DNA of 64,000 bases from Actinomadura macra NBRC 14102 (GTDB lineage: Bacteria > Actinomycetota > Actinomycetes > Streptosporangiales > Streptosporangiaceae): contig NZ_BCQT01000009.1 of assembly GCF_001552215.1 (NCBI RefSeq), positions 1-64,000 on the forward strand, read 5' to 3'. Positions 41,360 through 50,469 of the stretch are shown piece after piece. A model generated the notes under the pieces. That model did no database searches. It was not told where the DNA came from and worked only from the letters and a program-made list of their open reading frames with translations. The position numbers and the translations under genes were made by a program. Positions within the stretch are counted from its first letter, which is position 1, and the number at the start of each line of letters is the position of its first letter.

Positions 41360-43549
41360 TCATGCTGGGCGCCGGTCCCGCAGGGAACGGGGGTGCAGGC
41401 GGCGTCGCAGGCGGCGGGCACGGCCGGCCCGGGCGGTGACGAGACGTCCGAGCTGGTCGGTGTGATGCCACGCCTGGTCGGCGGCGCGCGGGTCGGGGCC
41501 GGCCTGGGCGAACCGGCTGCGGTTGACGAGGTCGGCGAGCGGGACCAAATGTCGGTGTGCGTCCTCGCCCACGGTGGACGCGCCGTACCGCGCCACCTCG
41601 TGTGCGGTGAGCGTCCGGGCGGTGGACAGCCCGACGTCGGACAGGTGGTCGAGCGCCTGGTGCCAGGCCCCCGCGATCCGCTCGGCGGGCGGGCCGCTCT
41701 GGCGGCGGCGCCTGCGCAGGGCGGGCGCGAGCAGCACGGCGAGCAGGTAGCCGGCGAGCAACACGGCCGCGCCGATCGACGCGAACACCCACCATGGCGT
41801 CGGGCTCTCCTTCACGGCGGGCTTCTTCGGAGTGGTCTTCTCCGCCGTCTTGCCCGGTCCTGGGCCGTGCTGCTGGGAGGCGGCGTTCTTCTGCGCCTGC
41901 TCCAGCTTCTGCTGTGTCTCACCGGCCGCGACGGAGTCGTTCTTGTTGGATCGGCGTGCGTTGTCGGGCAGGGGGTTGAAGCGCACCCAGCCGAGCCGGG
42001 CGAACTTGACCTCTGGCCACACCATCACGTCCCCGGAACGGACCTGGACGGTGTCGCCCACGCGGTTCCCTCCGTCGAACCCCACGACGATCCGCGTGGG
42101 CAGGCCGAGGGACCGCGCGAGCAGCGCGTAGGCGGTCGCGAAATGCTCGGGCGTGCCGCGCCTGCCCTCGCCGAGGAAGTAGTCGAGCTGCCGGTAGCTG
42201 TGCCCAGGCGGCGCCGTCACGTCGTAGCGGGCGTACCGCTTCAGGTACTCCGACAGCATCGCCGCCTGCTGGATGGGCGACACCGCGTCCCGCGTCGCCG
42301 CCTGCGCGAAGCGCCGGAACTCGGCGATCTGGACGGGCGGCCGCGTCGCGCCCGGCCCCCACGGCAGTTCGCGGGCGGCGCGCGCCTCGGCGTCCTGGGC
42401 GAGGGCCGCGCCGGCGAGATCGGCGGCGGACCACTCCGGCACCTGCGACTCGACGGTGTACGCCTGGCCGGGGCGGAGGGGCCGCGCGGCGGCGAGCGCG
42501 CCGCTGGCCGGGTCGACGACGACGGCCGTCCCGTCGACGCGCCGGGGCCGGTCGGCGGCGGGCACCCACACGCCGGGCAGGTCGCGGATGGTGATCCGCT
42601 GCCCGGTGGTGTGCCGGCGATCCGGCCGCGGCCCGGCCGGGATCCGGCTCCCCGTCGGGACGAACCGGGCCGTGGACGACCAGGTCACGCCGTTGAAGGC
42701 GGCCAGGACGGCGAGCCGCTGGACCTCGGTGCGCTGGGCGGCGACCGTGAACATCACCTGGTCGGGGCTGAGCAGCCAGCCGCCCACCCGGTCCAGGGGG
42801 CTGATGCCGTCGCGCTGCTGCGGCGGCGGGGCCTGCACCTGCTCGCGCGGGTCGTACGGGTCGCCGCTGACCGGGACGACCGGCCCGGCGAGGAACGCCA
42901 GCGCGCCGAGGACCGCCGCGGCCGGCAACCCGACCGCGAGGGGCCGCCACGCCGGGCGCCTGTCGGGACAGTCGGGGCCGCCGGGGGCATCGGAGCGCAG
43001 CAGGACGAGCACGCCGATCAGCACGACGGTGGCGGCGACGAGCGGGAGGTTGCTGCCGGGGCCGTCCACGCCCAGCAGCAGCGCGACCGCCCACACGCCG
43101 AGCACGGGCAGGCACGGGACGGCGCGCAACGCCGTCCGCAGCCCCAGTTCGGCGGACGCGAACGCCGCCAGCCACACCAGCAGGTGCACCAGGAGCAGGA
43201 ACTCCGGCTTGGCCGGGACGGGCAGCAGCGTGGTCAGGATCGACTTCCAGGAGCCGAGCACGCCCTCCCGGAGCGTCTGCGGCAACGTCCCGTCGCCCAG
43301 CGCGGGACGCAGGACGGTGACCGAGGCCGTGCCCGTCCACGCCGCGACCGTCAGCACGATCGAGATCCACAGTGGCCAGGGCCGGCCCGACTTGCGCGGC
43401 CCGGACAGCAGCGCCGACAGCAGCGCCGGCACGACCGCGGCGACGGCGGCGACCGGCAGCACCGGCCCCGGCCCGAACACCCGCTGGAACGCCAGCCCGG
43501 CGACGGCGGCCAGGCACGCCGTCACCGCGACGGAGGCGTAGCGGGTCAC
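41360..43549 (-). CDS. TgpA-like (DUF3488) transglutaminase-fold membrane protein, catalytically degenerate
   Basis: 729 residues from GTG 43549, overlapping the DUF58 stop by GTGA. Six or so N-terminal helices (~5-215, DUF3488-type), a periplasmic-side transglutaminase-like domain (~400-540), one more helix near 600 (WWVFASIGAAVLLAGYLLAVLL) and a DUF4129-like tail. In the core, active relatives read G-Y-C-E-x-F-A and H-A-W; here they are GTPEHFA and MVWPEV, so catalytic Cys and His are both lost. Last gene of the FN3/MoxR/DUF58 operon; a non-enzymatic binding role is inferred. Confidence 0.88.
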   Translation of the reverse strand: MTRYASVAVTACLAAVAGLAFQRVFGPGPVLPVAAVAAVVPALLSALLSGPRKSGRPWPLWISIVLTVAAWTGTASVTVLRPALGDGTLPQTLREGVLGSWKSILTTLLPVPAKPEFLLLVHLLVWLAAFASAELGLRTALRAVPCLPVLGVWAVALLLGVDGPGSNLPLVAATVVLIGVLVLLRSDAPGGPDCPDRRPAWRPLAVGLPAAAVLGALAFLAGPVVPVSGDPYDPREQVQAPPPQQRDGISPLDRVGGWLLSPDQVMFTVAAQRTEVQRLAVLAAFNGVTWSSTARFVPTGSRIPAGPRPDRRHTTGQRITIRDLPGVWVPAADRPRRVDGTAVVVDPASGALAAARPLRPGQAYTVESQVPEWSAADLAGAALAQDAEARAARELPWGPGATRPPVQIAEFRRFAQAATRDAVSPIQQAAMLSEYLKRYARYDVTAPPGHSYRQLDYFLGEGRRGTPEHFATAYALLARSLGLPTRIVVGFDGGNRVGDTVQVRSGDVMVWPEVKFARLGWVRFNPLPDNARRSNKNDSVAAGETQQKLEQAQKNAASQQHGPGPGKTAEKTTPKKPAVKESPTPWWVFASIGAAVLLAGYLLAVLLAPALRRRRRQSGPPAERIAGAWHQALDHLSDVGLSTARTLTAHEVARYGASTVGEDAHRHLVPLADLVNRSRFAQAGPDPRAADQAWHHTDQLGRLVTARAGRARRLRRRLHPRSLRDRRPA

Positions 43550-44712
43550 CGGGTGCCCCCGAGCCGCCGCCACGACTCCGCCAGCGCGTCCAGATCACCG
43601 AAATCGATCAGCTGCACGCCGGGGGGCTCCGGCGCGGGCCCCTGCGGCCTGACCCGCAGCACCACCACCCGGTCGAAGCGGCCCCGGACGGCCGCGACCC
43701 GGCTCAGCTCGGCGTCCCCCGAGGTGACGACGACGAGGGACCCGCCCGCGCGCACACGGCGCACCACGTCCAGCGTGGACCGTGGACCCGGTTCGGGCAT
43801 GACGGCGGTAAGCCGGTCGAGCAGAACTTCCCGGTCGTCCGGCCCGCCTCGCGTGTCGGCGACCGGTCCGTTCCCGGTGAGGACCCGGACCGGGAAGCTC
43901 GCGGCCGCGGCGGCGGTCGCCACCGAGGCCGCCGCGTCCACGGCCAGCTCGAAGTCGTCGGGCTCCGGCCACGATTCCGGCCGCGCCTCCAGCACGACCG
44001 TCGTGGTCGGCAGGCTCGCGTCGACGAGCTGGCGGACCATGAGCGTGCCCGTCCGCGCGGAGGACTTCCAGTGGATGTGGCGCAGCTCGTCCCCGAGCAC
44101 GTACTCGCGCAGGGCGTGGAACGTCGCCGTCCCCGCCGGGGACCGGTCGCTCGTCGGCCCCTCCAGATGGTGCGCGCGACCGGACGGCAGCAGCGACAGC
44201 GCCACCGTCCTCGGCCGGACGAGCAGGATCTGCGGCGCCCCGTACTCCCGCGTCCGCCGGGCCAGCCGCAGCGGGTCGGCCCGCGCCAGCGTCAGCGGCC
44301 CGACGGGGATGCGCCCGCGCCGCCCGGTCGGCAGCCGGTAGCTGACCGTCCGGCTGCCCCCGGCCCGCAGCCGCGGGATCTCGACGGCGACGTCGGTGGT
44401 CACCGCGCCCCGTGACGATCCACCCGCCTCCCCGACGCCGACGCGGTCCCTGGCCGTGATGCCGCGCACCCCGCGTCCGGCGTTGGTGACGTGCAGGACC
44501 CCGACGGCGTTCTCGCCGCGCCCGACCCGCGACGGCGCGATCTCCCTGCGAACCTCCAGCCTGGGACGCGGCAGCGTCCACAGCGCCCCTGCCGCGACCG
44601 CGGCCAGCCCGGCGACCGCGAGCATCGCCGGCTCGGGGTAGCCGAGCCACCAGCCCGCCGCGTACAGGGCCGCCGACACGGCCGCCGTCCCCCATCCGAG
44701 CGGCGTCAGCAC
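43546..44712 (-). CDS. DUF58 (VWA-like) domain protein
   Basis: 388 residues from GTG 44712, one base before the MoxR stop region. Two N-terminal helices (~1-50), a beta-rich part, then the DUF58 core: FHALREYVLGDELRHIHWKSSARTG followed by a VWA-like fold (TTVVLEARPE, LVVVTSGDAELSRV). DUF58 proteins pair with MoxR ATPases, thought to be delivered or remodelled by them. Coupled on both sides. Confidence 0.92.
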   Translation of the reverse strand: MLTPLGWGTAAVSAALYAAGWWLGYPEPAMLAVAGLAAVAAGALWTLPRPRLEVRREIAPSRVGRGENAVGVLHVTNAGRGVRGITARDRVGVGEAGGSSRGAVTTDVAVEIPRLRAGGSRTVSYRLPTGRRGRIPVGPLTLARADPLRLARRTREYGAPQILLVRPRTVALSLLPSGRAHHLEGPTSDRSPAGTATFHALREYVLGDELRHIHWKSSARTGTLMVRQLVDASLPTTTVVLEARPESWPEPDDFELAVDAAASVATAAAAASFPVRVLTGNGPVADTRGGPDDREVLLDRLTAVMPEPGPRSTLDVVRRVRAGGSLVVVTSGDAELSRVAAVRGRFDRVVVLRVRPQGPAPEPPGVQLIDFGDLDALAESWRRLGGTR

Positions 44713-44713
44713 G

Positions 44714-45697
44714 TCACACCCCGGCGGCCTGCGGGGTCGGCGTGTTCGCGAGCACCTCGCCGACGACGTCCGCGCCGCCACGCCCGCGCAGCTCCGCCTC
44801 CGGCGTCACGATCAACCGGTGCGCGATGACCGGCACGGCGAGCGCCTTCACGTCCTCGGGCACGATGTAGGCGCGGCCAGCCGCCGCCGCCCGCACCCGC
44901 GCCGCCCGCAGCAACGCAAGGCTCGCCCGCGGGCTCGCGCCGAGCCGCAGGTCGGGATGCTCCCGCGTCGCCGCGACCACCCGCACCACGTAGTCGTACA
45001 GGGGCGCCGCGACGTGCAGCCGCTGCGCGAACTCGACCATGCGGGAGACGTCGTCGCGGCCGATCACCGGCGGCATCTGGTCGAGCACCGCCCCGGTCGG
45101 CGCGCCCGCCAGCAGCGCCACCTCCGCCTGGTGGTCGGGGTAGCCCATCGAGATGCGCATCAGGAACCGGTCGAGCTGCGCCTCCGGCAGCGGGTACGTC
45201 CCGTCCATGTCGACCGGGTTCTGCGTCGCGATCACCAGGAACGGGCGGGGCACCGGATGCGGCGTCCCCTCCACCGTCACCCGCCGCTCCTCCATGACCT
45301 CAAGCAGCGCCGACTGCGTCTTCGGCGAGCCACGGTTGATCTCGTCCGCGACCACCAGGTTCGCGAAGATCGGCCCGGCGTGGAACTCGAACGCGCTCGT
45401 GCCCTGGTTGAAGATCGACACCCCGGTGATGTCGCTCGGCAGCAGGTCGGGCGTGAACTGGATCCGCGCCCATTTCGCCTCCACCGACGCCGACATCGCC
45501 CGCGCGAGGGTCGTCTTGCCCACCCCCGGCACGTCCTCGACCAGCAGGTGTCCCTCCGACAGCAGACAGATCAGGGCGAGTTCGACCTTCTCCCGCTTGC
45601 CCCGGACGACCCGCTCGATGTTCTGCGCCAGCGCCCCGAACATCTGCGCGAACCGCCCGACCAGGGCCTCAGCGTCGCCCCCCGCGTTCTCGCTCAT
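44714..45697 (-). CDS. MoxR family AAA+ ATPase (first copy)
   Basis: 327 residues from ATG 45697, eight bases after GGGGG. AAA_3 domain: Walker A EDVPGVGKTTLAR, Walker B NLVVADEINRGSPKTQSALLEVM, sensor 1 VIATQNPVD, Arg finger PEAQLDRFLMRI, and C-terminal lid with sensor 2 region. MoxR proteins act as chaperones that activate metal- or VWA-containing partners. Operon partner DUF58 and the transglutaminase-like membrane protein follow it. Confidence 0.95.
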   Translation of the reverse strand: MSENAGGDAEALVGRFAQMFGALAQNIERVVRGKREKVELALICLLSEGHLLVEDVPGVGKTTLARAMSASVEAKWARIQFTPDLLPSDITGVSIFNQGTSAFEFHAGPIFANLVVADEINRGSPKTQSALLEVMEERRVTVEGTPHPVPRPFLVIATQNPVDMDGTYPLPEAQLDRFLMRISMGYPDHQAEVALLAGAPTGAVLDQMPPVIGRDDVSRMVEFAQRLHVAAPLYDYVVRVVAATREHPDLRLGASPRASLALLRAARVRAAAAGRAYIVPEDVKALAVPVIAHRLIVTPEAELRGRGGADVVGEVLANTPTPQAAGV

Positions 45698-45731
45698 CCC
45701 GCACACCCCCGTGTGGTCCCGCGTCTGCGGA

Positions 45732-47987
45732 TCATGCGCATTCGAACGTGCTCCCGCCGGGTGAGCGCGGCCCCTCCATGAGCGTCACGCTGAGGTAGCC
45801 CACGCCGCCGTTCCATTCGATCCGGTTCCACCACACGCTCGTTTCGCCGGTCTCGGCCTCCCTGACGTTCTCGCCCCTGACCTGGCAGATCAGGGTCAGC
45901 GTCTGGTAGGTCCCTTGGGAGATCCTGCCGACCTCACCCGTCTTCGCCGGTCCCGGCCGGATGATCGTGTTCGTCTGGTTGTTCGCCTTGTTCCGGTAGC
46001 CGGCGCGCCGGTAGGCGAGGTTCGCGATCGCCGTGACCGCCGTGCTCTCCCCCGCCCCGTTCTTCGCGACGAGCGTGTAGGGGTAGGAAGCGTCGTTGGT
46101 CAGGCCCGACACGGTGGCCGACGTCCCGGTCACCTCGCCCGGCGCGTTGGTCCCGGTGACGCGGTAGACGACGGACGTGCCGGGCGCCGCGCTCCAGGTG
46201 AGGCGCGCCCCGTGGTCCTCCCCCGCCGCCGCGAAGCCGGTCGGCTGGCCGGGGGCGACGCAGGGCCGCACGGGCATGCTCGGCCGCGACTCCTTCTCGG
46301 CCCGCCTCCCGTTCGGCGCCTCGTACTGGACGGCCACCGTGAACTGGTAGGACTTGTCGCAGCTCCCGCCCGCCAGGGTGAAGCTGGGCGACGCGCCGGC
46401 CGGGACCCGGCGCGGCCGGACCTGGAACTCCTCCGCACCCTTGAGCACGTACCCCTCGGGCCTGCCTCCGGCGGAGGGAGCGAAGGTCACCCGCGCACCG
46501 CCCGAGAGCGGATCGACGCGCACGACCTGCGGTTCCGACGGGGTACCGTCACCCGGCGGCTTCGGCGGCGCGGGCGGCGTCCAGGGCGGGCCGGCGCCGG
46601 TGGAGCCGCCGGGGCCCCGGCCACCGCCGTTGGCACGGTTCCCGTTACCGCCGCCCGGGTTGGGCGCCGGGATGGGACGCCGTGCACTGCCGGGGATCTT
46701 GTCCTCGTACTTCTTGATGCGCTTGACGGCGCCGTCGGGGTCGAAGGCGAGGGCCGTCGAACCGTCGGGGTCGTTGACCCATAGCATGTGGTCGCGGACG
46801 AGGATCTCGATCGTCCCGCCCGGACGGGTCGCGGTGATGGGCCGCTCCCAGGCGTTGCGGTCGGTGTTGAAGACCAGCAGTTGCCCGGACGTGCGGTCGG
46901 GCAGGTAGACGCGCGAGCCGAGAACGTGCGGGGACTCGAACTGGTGGCGCGGCATGCGCAGCGCGACGGAGTCGACGCGCCCGACGGCGGTGTTGAGCAG
47001 GTAGAGGGCGCCGCCCGCTCCGAGCATGGGAACGACCTGCCCGTCGGCGACCGGAGGCACCTTGACCCCGGCGGCCGACCGGGAGACAGGAGCGGGCAGG
47101 TTGATCTTCTGGCTCCCCGCGGCGCGGACGACGAGCGCGGTCGCGGAGGTGCTGTTGGTGATGACGGGGGTTCCGGCGGCCATGGTCAGCGCGAGGCGGT
47201 CGCCCGCGGCACCGGCGACGACGGCCCGTCCCTGGCGTCCGTTCTGGAAGGGGACGACGTGGCCGTTCTGCGGGACGGGGACCCAGAGCGTCCCCGCGGC
47301 GTCGATGCCGCCGGCCGACAGCGGTGCGGGCAGGGTGGCGCCCTGGCCGACGGGCGCGAGGGTCAGCGGGTCGATCTGCTGGACGGCGCCCTTGACGAGA
47401 TCGACGGTGTAGGCGGTGCCCGCGCCCGCCACGACCTGGAGGGCGGAGCCGCCGAGCACCCGACTCTGCGTGATCTTGAGCTGGGACGGGTCGATCCTGC
47501 TGACGACGCCGGTGTCCTCGTCGATCAGCAGCACGGTCGTCCCGTCCTGGACGATCCTGATGTGGTGGCCGCGCATCTGCGGGATCACGCCGGCCTTGCC
47601 GTCCACCTTGCCCGCGAGACCGTTGGCGTGCACGACCAGACCCTTGGCGCCCGCGCTCAGCCAGGCCCCGACATCGGCGAGCTTGTAGCGGGCGCTCGCG
47701 CTGCCCACCCCGTAGACCAGGGCGCTCACGCAGAGCACCCCGACGAGGCCGATCGCTATCTGCCCCGTGATGCGATCGCGCCGGAAGAACCCGCGCAGAC
47801 CCGTGGCCCGCGCGGGGGATCGGTCCCCGCTCAATCCCCGCCACCCTCTCGTCGCGCCGTGGCCACCCGCTCCTGAACTCGCGGTGGCACCATGCCGGTC
47901 GGCGCTCGTCCCCGCCCGGCCGCCGGTGAACCGGCGGGCGGGGGCCTGACGCCGGAAGGAGCTGGAAGCTCGGCGCGAGGGGCACAT
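45732..47987 (-). CDS. Membrane-anchored FN3-domain protein with beta-propeller-like region
   Basis: 751 residues; start uncertain (ATG 47987 lacks a ribosome site, and the first ~65 residues are low-complexity). One helix (ITGQIAIGLVGVLCVSALVYGV) at ~73-95 anchors it with the C terminus outside. Residues ~110-440 contain repeated beta blades with DP/DG turns (IDEDTGVVSRIDPSQL, TVDLVKGAVQQIDPLTL, LYLLNTAVGRVDSVAL), likely a propeller. A Gly/Pro linker precedes two FN3 domains (~495-660) and a Cys-containing C-terminal domain. Leads the MoxR/DUF58/TgpA operon; an envelope scaffold or ligand-binding role is likely. Confidence 0.8.
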   Translation of the reverse strand: MCPSRRASSSFRRQAPARRFTGGRAGTSADRHGATASSGAGGHGATRGWRGLSGDRSPARATGLRGFFRRDRITGQIAIGLVGVLCVSALVYGVGSASARYKLADVGAWLSAGAKGLVVHANGLAGKVDGKAGVIPQMRGHHIRIVQDGTTVLLIDEDTGVVSRIDPSQLKITQSRVLGGSALQVVAGAGTAYTVDLVKGAVQQIDPLTLAPVGQGATLPAPLSAGGIDAAGTLWVPVPQNGHVVPFQNGRQGRAVVAGAAGDRLALTMAAGTPVITNSTSATALVVRAAGSQKINLPAPVSRSAAGVKVPPVADGQVVPMLGAGGALYLLNTAVGRVDSVALRMPRHQFESPHVLGSRVYLPDRTSGQLLVFNTDRNAWERPITATRPGGTIEILVRDHMLWVNDPDGSTALAFDPDGAVKRIKKYEDKIPGSARRPIPAPNPGGGNGNRANGGGRGPGGSTGAGPPWTPPAPPKPPGDGTPSEPQVVRVDPLSGGARVTFAPSAGGRPEGYVLKGAEEFQVRPRRVPAGASPSFTLAGGSCDKSYQFTVAVQYEAPNGRRAEKESRPSMPVRPCVAPGQPTGFAAAGEDHGARLTWSAAPGTSVVYRVTGTNAPGEVTGTSATVSGLTNDASYPYTLVAKNGAGESTAVTAIANLAYRRAGYRNKANNQTNTIIRPGPAKTGEVGRISQGTYQTLTLICQVRGENVREAETGETSVWWNRIEWNGGVGYLSVTLMEGPRSPGGSTFECA

Positions 47988-48074
47988 TAACGGTAATGCG
48001 GCTCACACCATATTGGGATGAATCACACTTCACCTGCGGAACCGCCAGACCAGCCGGGGTTACGCGAGAGTAAG

Positions 48075-48090
48075 TGTGATGTGGATCACA
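48075..48090. promoter_or_regulatory. CRP/GlxR-type binding site
   Basis: TGTGATGTGGATCACA fits the consensus TGTGA-N6-TCACA with no mismatch. It lies in the divergent region, 115 bp before the M50-like protease and 88 bp before the FN3 gene start. A cAMP receptor family protein is the expected binder. Confidence 0.65.
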
Positions 48091-48189
48091 TTCTCGGATT
48101 TGCGGCTTCCGATCCCGCCTGAACCGAACGCGAACGTTATCCCTGACGTCCTACTGTTGGGCATCGCGAACGACGACACCGAGGTGGAC

Positions 48190-48942
48190 GTGGAAAACGC
48201 AAGCATCGCCGACCTGTGGGACCGCGTGACCGGAACGCAGCCCGATCCACCGTGGTGGCTGGTCCTGCTCGTCGGTCTCGTGGCCCTCGGCTCGGTCGTC
48301 CACGGCCCCACGTGGCGCGTCGCCCGGAACGTCGTGACCATCGCCCACGAGGGCGGGCACGCCCTGATCGCCCTGGTCACCGGACGCAAGCTGGACGGCA
48401 TCAAGCTGCACTCCGACACCTCGGGCGTCACCGTCTCGCGCGGCAAGCCGCACGGGCCGGGCATGGTGTTCACCGCGATGGCCGGATACCTCACTCCCCC
48501 CTTGCTCGGGCTGCTGTTCGCGGCCCTGCTGGCGGGCGGCCGCATCACGCTGATGCTGTGGTTCTCGCTGGCCCTGCTGGCGGGGATGCTCGTGATGATC
48601 CGCAACGCCTACGGCGCACTGTCGGTCATCATCACCGGCGCCGTCATCTTCGGGGTGTCCTGGCTGGGCGGCGCGAAGGTCCAGGCGGGATTCGCCTACC
48701 TGGCGGCCTGGTTCCTGCTCCTGGCGGCGACCCGCCCGGTCATCGAGCTACAGCGGATGCGCGCCCGGCACATGGCGCCGAGCTCGGACGCCGACCAGCT
48801 GGCGCACCTGACCAGCGTGCCGGGCCTGGCCTGGGTGAGCCTGTTCGGCGCCGTGGCCCTGGCCGCGCTCCTGGCAGGCGCGGCCCTCCTGGTCCCCGAC
48901 GCAGCCGCAGTCCCCCACCTCCCCCGCCCGCCAGGCTTTTAG
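48190..48942 (+). CDS. M50-like membrane metalloprotease
   Basis: 250 residues from GTG 48190, five bases after GAGG; the open frame extends upstream to 48076 but that part overlaps the CRP-type site and promoter region. Zinc motif HEGGH in VTIAHEGGHALIAL (HExxH) near residue 58, followed by GRKLDGIKLHSDTSGVT. Five to six hydrophobic helices. Resembles the M50 peptidase-like family common in actinobacteria. Substrate unknown. Confidence 0.87.
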   Translation: MENASIADLWDRVTGTQPDPPWWLVLLVGLVALGSVVHGPTWRVARNVVTIAHEGGHALIALVTGRKLDGIKLHSDTSGVTVSRGKPHGPGMVFTAMAGYLTPPLLGLLFAALLAGGRITLMLWFSLALLAGMLVMIRNAYGALSVIITGAVIFGVSWLGGAKVQAGFAYLAAWFLLLAATRPVIELQRMRARHMAPSSDADQLAHLTSVPGLAWVSLFGAVALAALLAGAALLVPDAAAVPHLPRPPGF

Positions 48943-48998
48943 GCTTCGAGGCACTGGCGCCGGAAGCCCGCCCGGTGCAGAACTACCTCAACCGTCAC

Positions 48999-49120
48999 GC
49001 GAGCGCGCGACCTGAGCGTTGGGGCAAAGCCCAAGGCAAGCCCCAACGGGAAGATCGCGAAGCGATGACGCGCTCGCCCAAGCACGGTCAAGGGGGCGAG
49101 CCGCCAGGCGAGCCCCCTTG
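48999..49120. other. Nested stem-loop cluster in intergenic region
   Basis: Several perfect inverted repeats are packed in 122 bp: outer stem GCGAGCGCG (48999-49007) / CGCGCTCGC (49069-49077), enclosing CGTTGGGGC (49017-49025) / GCCCCAACG (49040-49048) and ATCGC (49054-49058) / GCGAT (49062-49066); then CAAGGGGGC (49089-49097) / GCCCCCTTG (49112-49120). The last is terminator-like. The rest could be a structured RNA, a double terminator or a dispersed repeat. Confidence 0.6.
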
Positions 49121-49170
49121 GGCCGGGATTGCAATCAACACTGTCCGAGGTCGGCGATAGTTTCGGCATT

Positions 49171-50469
49171 GTGAGCGATCGATGGGACCGGGCGCAGGTG
49201 CTCGGGCTGGCGCCGGACGCCGCGGCGGCGAAGGCCGCGGGCGGGATCGCCCGTCCGGCCGGGTGGGCCGGTACCGGCTGCGACGGCGAGGCCGTCTGGG
49301 GCGAGTGCCAGGGCAGCGGCAAGGCCGCCTACCGGACCTGCGCCGATCTGGCCGGGCCCGCGTTCCGCTGTTCGTGTCCGAGCCGCAAGTTCCCCTGCAA
49401 GCACGCGCTCGCGCTGCTGCTGCTCTGGAGCGAGGGGGCCGTGGGGGTGGGTCCCCGTCCGGGGTGGGTCGCCGAATGGGTGGAGGAGCGGCGCGACAGG
49501 GACGACCGGTCGCGGGAACGTCGCGCGGCGTCGGCCGTCAAGGCACGCGACCCGAAGACCGTCGAGCGGCGTGAGCGGCGGGTCGATGACGGACTCGCCG
49601 AGCTCGACCAGTGGCTGCGCGACCAGGTCGCGCACGGGCTCTCGCAGGCCGCCAAGGAGTCCTACCGGCTGTGGGACGACGCGGCCCGCCGGCTCGTCGA
49701 CGCGCAGGCGGGCGGGCTGTCGGGCCCCGTCCGGGGGCTCGCGGCGATCCCACGCCAGCCCGGTTGGCCCGACCGTCTCCTGGAGGAGTACGCGATGCTG
49801 CGGCTGCTCGTCCGGGCCTACCAGCGGCGGGCGGAGCTGCCCCAGGGGTTGCGCGACACCGTCCGCGCGAGGATCGGGTTCACCGTCCCGCAGGATGACG
49901 TGCTCTCCGAGGGCGAGCGCGTCCAGGACCTGTGGTCGGTGACCGGGTCGCGTGACATCCCGCAGGAGCAGCTCACCACACGGCGGGTGTGGCTGCGGGG
50001 GCGGCGAACGGGACGTCCGGCGCTGGTCCTGTCCTTCGCGCCGCCCGGCGGTGCCCTCGACACGTCCCTCCTCGTGGGCACCGAGGTCGACGCGGAGCTG
50101 GCGTTCTACCCCGGCGCCCAGCCGCTGCGCGCGCTCGTGGCCGAACGGTACGGGCCGGCCGGGGCGGGTACGCCCGACGGTACCGATGTCCGGGGCTTTC
50201 TCGGCGAGCACGCCGCGGCACTCGCACGCGATCCCTGGCTGGAACGCTGGCCCGCCACGCTCGCGGGGGTGCGGCTCGCCCGCACCGCGGAAGGCGGCCT
50301 GCACGCGGTCGATGGTGCGGGCGACTCGCTTCCGCTCCGCTTGGCCGATCCGTGGCGGCTCCTCGCGGTTTCGGGAGGCGGCCCGGTCACCCTGGCCGGC
50401 GAATGGACGGCCCATGGCCTTCGTCCGCTGGCCGCCTGGCACGACGACGAAGGGGCCGTGATCCTGTGA
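49171..50469 (+). CDS. SWIM zinc finger protein
   Basis: 432 residues from GTG 49171; no ribosome site is visible and a TAGTTT element lies just upstream, so it may be leaderless. SWIM motif (C-x-C-xn-C-x-H) in FRCSCPSRKFPCKHALAL near residue 73; the rest is a basic helical part followed by a mixed domain with TRRVWLRGRRTGRPALVLSFAPPGG. SWIM fingers bind DNA or proteins. First gene of the DUF5691/AAA/DUF5682/VWA operon. Confidence 0.9.
   Translation: MSDRWDRAQVLGLAPDAAAAKAAGGIARPAGWAGTGCDGEAVWGECQGSGKAAYRTCADLAGPAFRCSCPSRKFPCKHALALLLLWSEGAVGVGPRPGWVAEWVEERRDRDDRSRERRAASAVKARDPKTVERRERRVDDGLAELDQWLRDQVAHGLSQAAKESYRLWDDAARRLVDAQAGGLSGPVRGLAAIPRQPGWPDRLLEEYAMLRLLVRAYQRRAELPQGLRDTVRARIGFTVPQDDVLSEGERVQDLWSVTGSRDIPQEQLTTRRVWLRGRRTGRPALVLSFAPPGGALDTSLLVGTEVDAELAFYPGAQPLRALVAERYGPAGAGTPDGTDVRGFLGEHAAALARDPWLERWPATLAGVRLARTAEGGLHAVDGAGDSLPLRLADPWRLLAVSGGGPVTLAGEWTAHGLRPLAAWHDDEGAVIL

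Noticed and set aside
41393..44341. 982-residue plus-strand frame opposite the transglutaminase-like and DUF58 genes
   Set aside because: Arg/Pro-rich shadow sequence; the minus-strand genes have clear family motifs and coupled starts.
49089..49120. Attenuator or riboswitch for the SWIM operon
   Set aside because: The hairpin looks like a terminator, but there is no alternative pairing or known aptamer pattern, and the operon start appears leaderless.
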